Source: Callipepla californica brunnescens
Lineage: Eukaryota; Chordata; Aves; Galliformes; Odontophoridae
NCBI GenBank assembly: GCA_023055505.1
Contig: JALIRH010000030.1
Span: forward strand, 8,924,001-8,988,000
Length of the DNA: 64,000 nucleotides
Direction of reading: 5' to 3'
Shown here: piece by piece, positions 50,263 through 61,274 of the stretch
Numbering within the stretch: position 1 is the stretch's first letter
How the letters are laid out: each line of letters opens with the position of its first letter
Notes under the pieces: generated by a model
The model's database searches: none
The model's input: only the letters and a program-made list of their open reading frames with translations
What the model was told of the DNA's origin: nothing
Made by a program: the position numbers and the translations under genes

Positions 50263-52694
50263 CCATAGGAATCAATGGGGCCATAGGGATCAATGGGCCG
50301 TTAGGGATCAATAATGCCATAGGAATTCATGCGGCCTTAGAACTCAATGGGGCAATAGGGATCAATGAAGCCATAGGGATCAATGGGGCCTAGGGATCAA
50401 TGTAGCCATAGGAATCAACTGGGCCATAAAGATCAATAGGGCCATAGGGATCAATGGGACCATAGGGATCAATGGGGCCATAGGAATCAATGGGGCCGTA
50501 GGAATCAGTAAGGCCATAGAACTCAATGGGGACATAAGGATCAATGGGACCATAGGGATCAAATGGGCCATAGGAATCAAAGGGGCCATAGGGATCAATG
50601 TGGCCATAGAACTCATTGGGGCCATAAAAATGAATGCGGCCACAAGAATCAATGGGACCAAAGGGATCAATGTGGCCATAGGAATCAATGGTGCCATAGA
50701 AAATCAGGGTGACTCTAGGGATAAATGGGGCCATAGGGATCAATGGGACCATAGGAATCAATGGGGTCATCGGGATCAATGGGACCATAGGAATCAATGG
50801 GGCCATAGGAATCAGAGGGGCCATAGGGATCAAAGGGCCATAGGAATCAATGGGGCCAAAGGAATCAATGGGGCCATAGGAATCAATGAGGCCATAGGAA
50901 TCAATGGAGCCATAGTCATCAATGGGTCCATAGAACTCAATGGGGCCGTAGGGATCAATGGGGCCATAGGAATCAACGGGGCCATAGGAATCAAAAGGGC
51001 CATAGGGATCAAAGTGGCCATAGAACTCAACGGGGCCATAGGAATCAATGTGGCCATAGAACTCAATGGGGCCATAGGAATCAATGGGGCCATAGGAATC
51101 AATCAGGCTATAGGAATCAATGGGGCCATAGGAATCAATCAGGCCATAGAACTCAATGGGGCCATAGGAATCAATGGGGTCATAAGGATCAATGGGGCCA
51201 TAGGAATCAATGGGGCCATAGGGATCAATGGCACCATTGTAATCAATGGGGCCATAGCAATCATTGGGGCCATAGGGATCAATGGTGCCATCGGAATCAA
51301 TGGTGCCATAGGGATCAAAGGCACCATAGGAATCAATGGGGACATAGCAATCAGTGGGGCCATAGGGATCAATGGGGCCACAGGAATCAATGTGGCCATA
51401 GGAATCAGTGGAGCCATAGGGATCAATAGGGCCACAGGAATCAATGGGGCTATAGGGATCAAAGGAGCCATAGAACTCAATGGGGCCTTAGAGATCAATG
51501 GGGCCATAGGGATAAAATGGGCCATAGAACTCAAAGGGGCCATAGGAATCAATGGTGCCATAGAAAATCAAGGGGCCATAGGGATCAATGGGGCCATATG
51601 AATCAATGGGACCATAGGAATCATTGGGCCATAGGGATCAATGGGACCATAGGAATCAAACGGGCATAGGAATCAGTGGGGCCATAGGGATCAATGGGGC
51701 CACAGGAATCAATGGGGTCATACGAATCAATGGGGCCATAAGGATCAATGGGGCCATAGGGATCAATGTGGCATAGGTATCAATGGAGCCATAGGAATCA
51801 ATATGTCCATAGGAATCAATGGCGCTGTAGGGATCAGTGGGGCCATAGGAATCAGTGGGGCCATAGGAATCAGTGGGATCATAGGGATCAGTGGGGCCTT
51901 AGGAAACAATGGGACCACAGGAATCAATGGGAACATAAAATTCAATGGGGCCATGGAACTCAATGAGGCCATAGGAATCAATGAGGCCATAGGAATCAAT
52001 GGGGCCAGAGGAATCAATGGGGCCATAGAACTCAAAGGGGCCATAGAACTCAATGGGACCATAGGGATCAATGGGGCCATAGGGTTGAATGGGGCCATCG
52101 GGATCAATGGGGCCATAGAACTCACTGGGGCCATAGGAATGAATGGGGTCACAGGAATCAATGTGGCCATAGGGATCAATGGCGCCATAGGGATGAATGG
52201 GGTCATCGGGATCAATGCGGCCATAGAACTCACTGGGGCCATAGGAATGAATGGGGTCACAGGAATCAATGTGGCCATAGGAATCAATGGCATCATAGGG
52301 ATCAAAGGGGCCATAGGAATCAATGGGGCCATAAGAATCAATGGGGACATAGGGATCTATGGGGCCACAACGATCAATGGGACCATAGGAATCAATGGGG
52401 CCATAGAACTCTATGTGGCCATAGAACACAATGGGACCATAAGAATCTACGGGGCCATAGAACTCAATGGGGCCATAGGGATCAGTGGGGCCATAGGAAT
52501 CAATGGGGCCATAGGAATCAATGTGGCCATAGAACTTCATGGGGGCATAGGGATCTATGGGGCCATAGGGATCAATGGGTCCATAGAACTCAATGTGGCC
52601 ATAGGGATCGATGGGGCCATAGGAATCAATGGGGCCATAGGAATCAATGTGACCATAGGAATCAATGGAGCCATAGTCATAAATGGGTCCATAG

Positions 52695-54900
52695 AACTCA
52701 ATGGGGCCGTAGAACTCGATGGGGCCATAGGGATGAATGGGGCAATAGGGATCAATAAGGCCATAGGAATTCATTCAGCCATAGAACTCAATGGGGCCAT
52801 AGGGATCAAAGGAACCTTAGGGATCAATGGGACCATAGGAATGAATGGAGCCATAGGAATCAGTGGGGCCATAGAACTCAATGGGGCCATTGGGATCAAT
52901 GGGGCCATAGGCATCAATGGGTCCCGAGGAATCAATGGGGCCATAGGAATCAGTGGGGCCATAGAACTCAATGGGGCCATAGGTATCAATGGGGCCATAG
53001 GAATCAATGGGGCCAAAGAACTCAATGGGGCCATAGGGATCAATGGGGCCATAGAACTCAAAGGGGCCATAGGGATCAATGTGGCCACAGCGATCAATGT
53101 GGCCAGAAAAATCAATGGGGCCATAGGAATTAAAGGGACTATAGGGATCATAGGGGCCATAGGGATCAACGGGGCCATAGGAATCAATGGGGTCATAGGA
53201 ATTAATGGGGCCATAAGGATCAATGAGGCCTTAAGGATCAATGGGGACACAACGATCAATGGGACCATAGGAATAAATGTGGCCATAGAAGTCGCTGGGG
53301 CCGAAAAAATCAATAGGGCCACAGGAATCAATGGGACCAGAGGGATCAATGGGGCCTTAGGAATCAATGGAGCCATAGAAAATCAATCGGGCCATAGGGA
53401 TCAATGGGGCCATAGGCATCAATGGGACCATAGGAATCAATGGGGCCATAGGGATCAATGGGACCATAGGAATCAATGGGGCCATAGGAATCAGTGGAGC
53501 CATAGGGATCAATGGGGCCACAGGAATCAATGGGGTCATACGAATCAATGGGGCCATAAGGATCAATGTGGCCATAGGGATCAATGGAACCATAGGGATC
53601 AATGGGGCATAGGTATCAATGGGGCCATAGGAATCGATATGGACATAGCAATCAATGGCGCTGTAGGGATCAGTGCGGCCATAGGGATCAGTGGGGCCAT
53701 AGGAATCAGTGGGACCATAGGGATCAGTGGGGCCTTAGGAATCAATGGGGCCACAAGGATCAATGGGGCCATAGGGATGAATGGAGCCATAGGAATCAGT
53801 GGGGCCATAGGAATCAATGGGGCCATAGGGATAAATGGGGCCATATGGATCAATGGGGCCATAGGAATCAATGGGGCCACAGGAATCAATGGGACCATAG
53901 GAATCAATGGGGCCATAGGAATCAATGTGGCCATAGAACTACAAGGGGACATAGGGATCAATGGGGCCATAGGAATCAATGGGGCCATAGAACTCAAAGT
54001 GGCCATGGGGATCGATGGGGCCCTAGGAATCAATGGGGCCATAGGAATCAATGGGGCCAAAGGAATCAATGGGGCCATAGGGATCAATGGGGCCATAGGA
54101 ATCAATGGGGCCATAGGGATCAATGGGGCCATAGAACTCAATGGGGCCTTAGAACTCAATGGGGCCATAGGGATCAATGGGGCAATAGGGATCAATAAGG
54201 CCATAAGAATTCATTCGGCCATAGAAGTCAATGGGGCAATAGGGATCAATGAAACCATAGGTATCAATGGGGCCATATGGATCAATGGGGCCATAGGAAT
54301 CAATGGGGCCATAGAACTCAATGGGGCCTTAGAACTCGATGGGGCCATAGGGATGAATGGGGCAATAGGGATCAATAAGGCCATAGGAATTCATTCAGCC
54401 ATAGAACTCAATGGTGCCATAGGGATCAAAGGAACCTTAGGGATCAATGGGACCATAGGAATGAATGGAGCCATAGGAATCAGTGGGGCCATAGAACTCA
54501 ATGGGGCCATTGGGATCAATGGGGCCATAGGCATCAATGGGTCCCGAGGAATCAATGGGGCCATAGGAATCAGTGGGGCCATAGAACTCAATGGGGCCAT
54601 AGGTATCAATGGGGCCATAGGAATCAATGGGGCCAAAGAACTCAATGGGGCCATAGGGATCAATGGGGCCATAGAACTCAAAGGGGCCATAGGGATCAAT
54701 GTGGCCACAGCGATCAATGTGGCCAGAAAAATCAATGGGGCCATAGGAATTAAAGGGACTATAAGGATCAAAGGGGCCATAGGGATCAACGGGGCCATAG
54801 GAATCAATGGGGTCATTGGAATTAATGGGGCCATAAGGATCAATGAGGCCTTAAGGATCAATGGGGGCACAACGATCAATGGGACCATAGGAATAAATGT
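52695..54900. repeat. Paired satellite block, 1,620-bp spacing
   Basis: A block of about 575-585 bp at 52695-53280 recurs at 54315-54900 (AGAACTCGAT at 52711 and 54331; spacing 90 units). It includes the irregular units GGGTCCCGAGG and CCAGAAAAATC. A following block near 53371 recurs at 55261 with a different spacing, 1,890 bp (105 units), so the two blocks were later separated by a 270-bp change. Confidence 0.75.
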
Positions 54901-57900
54901 GGTCATAGGAATCAGTGGGGCCATAGAACTCAATGTGGGCATAGAGTTCAATGGGACCATAGGGATCAATGGGGCCTTAGGAATCAATGGGGCCTTAGGG
55001 ATAAATGGGGCCATAGAACTCAATGGGGCCTTCGAACTATATGGGGCCATAGGGATCAAAGGGGCCATAGGGATCAATGGGACCATAGGAATCAATGGGG
55101 CCATAGGAATCAATGTGGCCATAGAAGTACATGGGGCCATAGGGATCAATGGGGCCATAGAACTCAATGTAGACATATGGATCAATGGGGCCATAAAAAT
55201 CAATGGGGCCACAAGAATCAATGGGACCATAGGGATCAATGGGGCCATAGGAATCAATGGAGCCATAGAAAATCAATCGGGCCATAGGGATCAATGGGGC
55301 CATAGGCATCAATGGGACAATAGGAATCAATGGGGCCATAGGGATCAATGGGACCATAGGAATCAATGGGGCCATAGGAATCAGTGGAGCCATAGGGATC
55401 AAGGTGGCCACAGGAATCAATGGGGTCATACGAATCAATGGGGCCATAAGGATCAATGGGGCCATAAGGATCAATGGGGCCATAGGGATTAATGGGGCAT
55501 AGGTATCTATGGGGCCATAGGAATCGATATGGACATAGCAATCAATGGCGCTGTAGGGATCAGTGCGGCCATAGGAATCAGTGGGGCCATAGGAATCAGT
55601 GGGACCATAGGGATCAGTGGGGCCATAGGAATCAATGGGGCCATAAGGATCAATGGGGCCATAGGGATCGATGGGGCCATAGAACTCAATGGGGCCATAG
55701 AACACAATGGGACCATAGGGATCAATGGGGCCACAGGAATCAATGGGGCCATAGGGATCCATGGGAACATAAAATTCAAAGGGGCCATAGAACTCAATGA
55801 GGCCATAGGAATCAATGGGGCCATATGAATCAATGGGGCCATAGGAATCAATGGGGCCATAGAACTCAAAGGGGCAATAGAACTCAAAGGGGCCATAGGG
55901 ATCAAAGGCACCATAGGAATCAATGGGGCCATAGGGATCAATGTGACCTTAGGAATCAATGGGGCCATGGAACTCAGAGGGGCCATAGGGATCAATGGGA
56001 CCATAGGAATCAATGGGGCCATAGAACTCAGTGGGGCCATAGGGATCAATGGGGCCATAGGGAACAATGGGGCAATAGGAATCAATGGGGCCATTGGGAT
56101 CAATGGGGCCAGAGCGATCAATGGGGCCACAAAAACCAATGGGGCCGTAGGTATTAAAGGGACTATAGGGATCAATGGGGCCATAGCGATCAACGGGGCC
56201 ATAGGAATCGATGGGGTCATAGGAATCAATGGGGCCATAAGGATCAATGAGGCCTTAAGGATCAATGGGTACACAACGATCAATGGGACCATAGGAATCA
56301 ATGTGGCCATAGAGATCAATGGGACCATAGGGATCAATGGGGCCATAGGAATCAAAGGGGCCATAGGGATCAATGGAGCCATAGAACTCAATGGGGCATT
56401 AGGGACTAATGGGGCCATAGGGATCAAATGGGCCATAGAACTCAATGGGGCCATCGGAGTCAATGTGGCCATAGAACTCACTGGGGCCATAAAAATCAAT
56501 TGGGCCACAGGAATCCATGGGACCAAAGGGAACAATGGGGCCATAGGAATCTATGGAGCCATAGAAAATCAATGGGGCCATAGGGATCAATGGGGCCATA
56601 GGGATCAATGGGACCATAGGAATCAATGGGGCCATAGGGATCAATGGGACCATAGGAATCAATGGGGCCATAGGAATCATTGGGGCCATAGGTATCAATG
56701 GGGCCATAGGAATCAATGGGGCCAAAGAGATCAATGGGGACATAGGAATCAATGGGGCCATAGGAATCAATGGGCCAGAGTCATCAATGGGGCCATAGAA
56801 CTCAATGGGGCCATAGGGATCAATGGGGCCATAGGAATCAATGGGGCCATAGGAATCAATGGGGCCATAGGGATCAAAGGGGCCATAGAACTCAATGGGG
56901 CCTTAGAACTCAATGGGGCCATAGGGATCAATGGGCCTATAGGGATCAATGGAGCCATAGAACTCAATGGGGCCTTAGAGTTCAGTGGGGCCATTGGGAT
57001 CAAATGGGCCATAGAACTCAATGGGGCCATAGGAATCAATGTGGCCATAGAACTCAATGGGGCCATAGGAATCAATGGGGCCATAGGAATCATTGGGCCC
57101 TAGAACACAATGGGGCCATAGGAATCAATAGAGCCATAGAAAATCAAGTGGCCATAGGGATCAATGGGGCCATAGGGATCAATGGGACCACAGGAATCAA
57201 TGGGGCCATAGGGATCAGTGGCACCATAGGAATCAATGGGGCCATAGGAATCAGTGGGGCCATAGGGATCAGCGGGGCCATAGGAATCAATGGGGTCATA
57301 GGAATCAATGGGGCCATAAGGATCGATGAGGCCATAAGGATCAATGGGGACACAACGATCAATGGGACCATAGGAATCAATGTGGCCATAGGAATCAGTG
57401 GGGACATAGAACTCAATGTGGCCATAGAGATCAATGTGATAGTAGGGATCAATGGGGCCATAGGAATCAATGGGGCCTTAGGGATCAATGGGGCCATAGA
57501 ACTCAATGGGGCCTTCGAACTCTATGGGGCCAAAAGGATCAATGGGGCAATAGGAATCAATGGAGCCTTAGAACTCAATGGGGCCTTAGGGACTAATGGG
57601 GCCATAGGGATCAAATGGGCCATAGAACTCAATGGGGCCATAGGAATCAGTGTGGCCATAGAACTCTTTGGGGCCATAAAAATCAATGGGGCCACAGGAA
57701 TCAATGGGACCATAGGGATCAATGGGGCCATAGGAATCAATGGAGCCATAGAAAATCAATGGGGCCATAGGGATCAATGGGGCCATAGGGATCAATGGGA
57801 CCATAGGAATCAATGGGGCCATAGGGATCAATGGGGCCATAGGAATCAGTGGGGCCATAGGGATCAATGGGGTCACAGGAAACAATGGGGCCACAGGAAT

Positions 57901-58952
57901 CAATGGGGTCATACGAATTAATGGGGCCATGAGGATCAATGGGGCCATAGGGATCAATGGGGCCATAGGGATCAATGTGGCATAGGTATCAATGGGGCAT
58001 AGGAATCAATATGGCCATAGGAATCAATGGCGATGTAGGGATCAGTGGGGCCATAGGAATCAGTGGGGCCATAGGAATCAGTGGGACCATAGGGATCAGT
58101 GGGGCCATAGGAATCAATGGGGCCATAAGGATCAATGGGGCCATAGGGTTCAATGGGGCCATAGAACTCAATGGGGCCATAGAACACAATGTGACAATGG
58201 GGATCAATGGAGCCACAGGAATCAATGGGGCCATAGGGATCAATGGGAACATAAAATTCAATGAGGCCATAGAACTCAATGAGGCCATAGGAATCAATGG
58301 GGCCATAGGAATCAATGGGGCCATAGGAATCAATGGGGCCATAGGGATCAATGGGGCCTTAGGGATGAATGGGGCCATAGGAATCAATGGGGCCATAGGG
58401 ATCAAAGGGGCCATAGAACTCAATGGGGCATTAGAACTCAATGTGGTCATAGGGATCAACAGGGCTATAGGGATCAATGGAGCCATAGAACTCAATGGGG
58501 CCTTAGAGATCAATGGGGACATAGGGTTCAATGGGGCCATAGGAATCAATGGGGCCATAGGAATCAGTGGGGCCATAGAACTCAATGGGGCCATAGGGAT
58601 CAATGGGACCATAGGAATCAATGGGGCCATAGGAATCAGTGGGGCCATAGGGATCAATGGAGCCACTGGGATCAATGGGACCATAGGTTTCAATGGGGCC
58701 ATAGGAATCAATCGGGCCATAGTCATCAATGGGGCCATAGGGATCAATGGGGCCATAGTCATCAAAGGGGCCATAGAGCTCAATGGTGCCATAGGGATCA
58801 ATGGGGCCATAGGAATCAATGGGGCCATCGGAATGAATGGGGCCTTAGGGGTCAAAGGGGCCATAGAACTCAAAGTGGCCATAGAACTCAATGGGGCCAT
58901 AGGAATCAGTGGGGCCATAGGGATCAATGGGGCTACAAGAATCAATGGGGCC

Positions 58953-59393
58953 TGTTATGGTTTAGTGGTTTTGATGGCGGTATTCCACATCAGAACATCA
59001 TGCAGGCCGTGAAGGAGTTAATGCTGTGGGAGCAGGGGAGTGGCAGAGCTCCGCACCAGACGCGAGGCCCGCGCTTTTTGGTGGCGCGCGCTCTCCGGGC
59101 GGCTGTGAGGAGTTCAGCACGTGTAACGTAAGCTCCCAGTTTTCTGGTTTGGAAAATTTGTCTCTCTCTCTCAATTGTTCAATTTTATTAGATTTAGTAA
59201 AGTTACCGTTCCTTCTCAGATCGTGCCGTTGTGTTTTTTTCTTTACAGACCCTCAGTCCCCTCTGTTTCCCCTCCCCCTGGAGCGCGCGGCTCTGCTGAG
59301 GCGGCCGCGCGGCAGCTTGTTTTTTTTTCCTCTCCCTTTCTTTTTCCCTTCTCGGTTCCCCCTTGGGTTACTGTCACGGATAACACCGTGACA
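58953..59393 (+). repeat. ERV-B 5' LTR
   Basis: About 441 bp, TGTTATGG...CCGTGACA, an imperfect inverted terminal pair. The end could also be 59395 (…GACACA), which would leave a 4-nt gap to the primer site as in ERV-A. The middle is GC- and CpG-rich (GGTGGCGCGCGCTC). An ATTTTATTAG stretch near 59181 and T/C-rich runs follow. No clear TATA box was assigned. Confidence 0.85.
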
Positions 59394-59399
59394 CATTAT

Positions 59400-59417
59400 T
59401 GGTGGAGAATGCGGGCA
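59400..59417 (+). promoter_or_regulatory. ERV-B primer binding site, probably tRNA-Ala
   Basis: TGGTGGAGAATGCGGGCA complements the 3' end of a vertebrate tRNA-Ala(AGC)-type sequence (…CATTCTCCACCA) as I recall it; the tRNA match was not checked against a database. It differs from the Lys-type site of ERV-A. The presumed gag ATG (59409-59411) lies within it. Confidence 0.7.
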
Positions 59418-61226
59418 GTCCAGTATTTGTACTCCCCAGTAAAACTGGTGCTGAGTGGACTAACTGTTTTCATGTACCTTGGAGCATGTTGGCGTCTTTT
59501 TAAGCTCCTCATGTTCAGCACCGGAGTCATATATGCATACAGCTGCTTTAGTGTGCTGATGGGGTTACCCCCCTCCTGCCTAAACGCCCTGGTTAATATG
59601 ACAGATTATACGGCATTTGGATTGGTTTACAGGTACTCTTTTCAAGTTTTTACCTATGTTCAAGATGTCAGCCTGGCGACTGTGTTATCCATTTTTCTGC
59701 ATGTACTCTCTGTAACAGTCATTTACATCCTGTGTAGGAAGCTTTCCTCAAAACCAGAGAGTGCTGAATGGCAGGGAAGGTGGGAAAAAATAGGAAAGAA
59801 ATTAGAAGTGTGGGGAACCCCGGTGCTGTGTGATTTTGATCTTGAGCACCTGCGGGATCCTGAGAAATTCAGTGAGTGTTTAGGTCAGGAGTCATGTGAC
59901 TCAGGCAGATCTGAGAAGGAACGGATTGTTTGGGGCTTGGCTTGTGCTTATCAAGCTATAATTGATATTCTGGAGAGAAATGGTTTCCAAACCGAGGTTC
60001 AGAGCAAAAATGAAAACCTTGAGGTTAAACCTGACCAGTCACAGGAAGCACCGGCATCCGTGTTGGTTGCCCCTGTGGAAGGCCAGAAACGGAAACTTGT
60101 GTCTTCTCGGCTAGAACGGAAAGAAGAAGCAGAGAAAAAAAAAGGAAGATCCAGGTGAGGGGCCCTCCTCAGCACCACCACCACCACCTACAAAGGCCAC
60201 TAAGAAAAGTGTGAGACATGGTGAGGACAGTGATAATGAAGAAATCACCATTACCACTATTCGTTGGATGACTGAAATCCAGGGTTCAAGAAAGGAGTTT
60301 GTACAGCGCTCAGATGAACCTACTGTCACCTGGTTGCTGCGGTGTTGGGACAACGGTGCCAGCAGCGTGTCCCTAGATGGCAATGAAGCCCGCCAACTGG
60401 GAAGCATTGCTCGAGACCCAGCTATTGACAGAGGGATTAGTAGATGTTTGAGTGGAGTTGCTACCCTCTTGGAACGAGTGCTAGTAGCTGTAAAGGAGAG
60501 ATTTCCTTACAAAGACGATCTGGAGCCTAAGGTGGAAAGATGGAATACTGTGGAGAAGGGCGTCCAATTTTTGAGAGAAATGGCTGTAGTAGAGATGCTG
60601 TACGATCCTACTTTTGTCCCTAACAATCCCACCAGGACCGTGATCCTGAGGAAGCATGGTGTAAAGCTGATGTATATCGGAAGCTCTCAAAAACAGCACC
60701 AGAAAGGTACGCAAGTACACTGGTAGCAACGTTTAATATACTCGAGGGCCGAAACAGAGGACTCCCTTTTCATGAAGTGGTTACTACACTTCAGAACTTT
60801 GAACAACAACTTCCTCCATCACACGTTTCCATTGCAGCTGTATCAACGGTAGCAGGAGAAGTCAGTGACATAAAGAAGATACTGAAAATGATACTGGAGG
60901 AATTGTCCTTACTGATGAACAGGGATGGACCTGTGTCAGTATCAGAAACACCTGATGAAGATGGGGATGATCCAAAGAATCTGATGGAGAAACTGATCAA
61001 ACTGATAAAAGTCTCAGCCATCAAAGGCAACCGCCTCTCTGCTCGAGCAGATGACAGCAGTAACTTCATGTTGCGTGTGTCCATGTGGAGCTTCTTATGA
61101 GAAAATGGAGAGGACATGAAGAAGTGGCATAAAAAACCCACCCCTGCACTACGAGCACGTGTGAGAGAATTACAGCAGAGATCAGCCACCAATGAAATTG
61201 CTCCGGTCACCACAGGTAACCAATAG
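59409..61226 (+). pseudogene. ERV-B gag, broken
   Basis: Homologue of the ERV-A gag. It starts at the ATG at 59409 inside the primer site. Hydrophobic segments span about residues 10-55 and 88-108, an NMT sequon sits at residue 63, and CRKL follows the second segment, giving the same layout as ERV-A despite low identity there. A frameshift lies in or near the nine-A run at 60136-60144, a second returns the frame at about 60630-60640, and a TGA at 61098-61100 replaces an Arg codon. The final TAG at 61224-61226 is the same stop used in ERV-A, in frame with pol. No Gly2 and no CCHC knuckle. The capsid-like region keeps TWLLRCWDNG. Confidence 0.88.
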
Positions 61227-61274
61227 AGGGGCCCTGCCCTCAGCCAGGGGAGGGAGAGGGATAATAGAGTGTAT
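61221..61274 (+). promoter_or_regulatory. ERV-B gag UAG readthrough site
   Basis: CAA-TAG-AGG context, again in frame with pol and 42 nt from the GTG at 61269. Over the 45 nt after the stop (to that GTG) it differs from ERV-A by one base (CAGGGG for CAGAGG), which falls in the loop of the proposed hairpin, so the CCCTC/GAGGG and CCCT/AGGG pairings are kept. Confidence 0.7.

Larger units (their letters stand above)
28631..58952. repeat. 18-bp satellite array, right block
   Basis: Continuation of the left array in the same orientation, roughly 1,685 units. It differs in higher-order content: units carrying GAATTCATGCGG (an EcoRI site) recur here at about 33133, 34953, 36411, 37616, 42695, 44262, 48094, 49660 and 50328, with GAATTCATTC forms at 52764, 54206 and 54384, but I found none of this type to the left of the provirus. 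Units with GTCATCAA or GTCATAAA also cluster here. Long ORFs such as 32327-36661 are period artefacts. Confidence 0.96.

Noticed and set aside
59175..59408. Upstream extension of the ERV-B gag frame to a TTG at 59175
   Set aside because: The extension lies within the LTR and has no ATG; the ATG at 59409 aligns with the start of ERV-A Gag.
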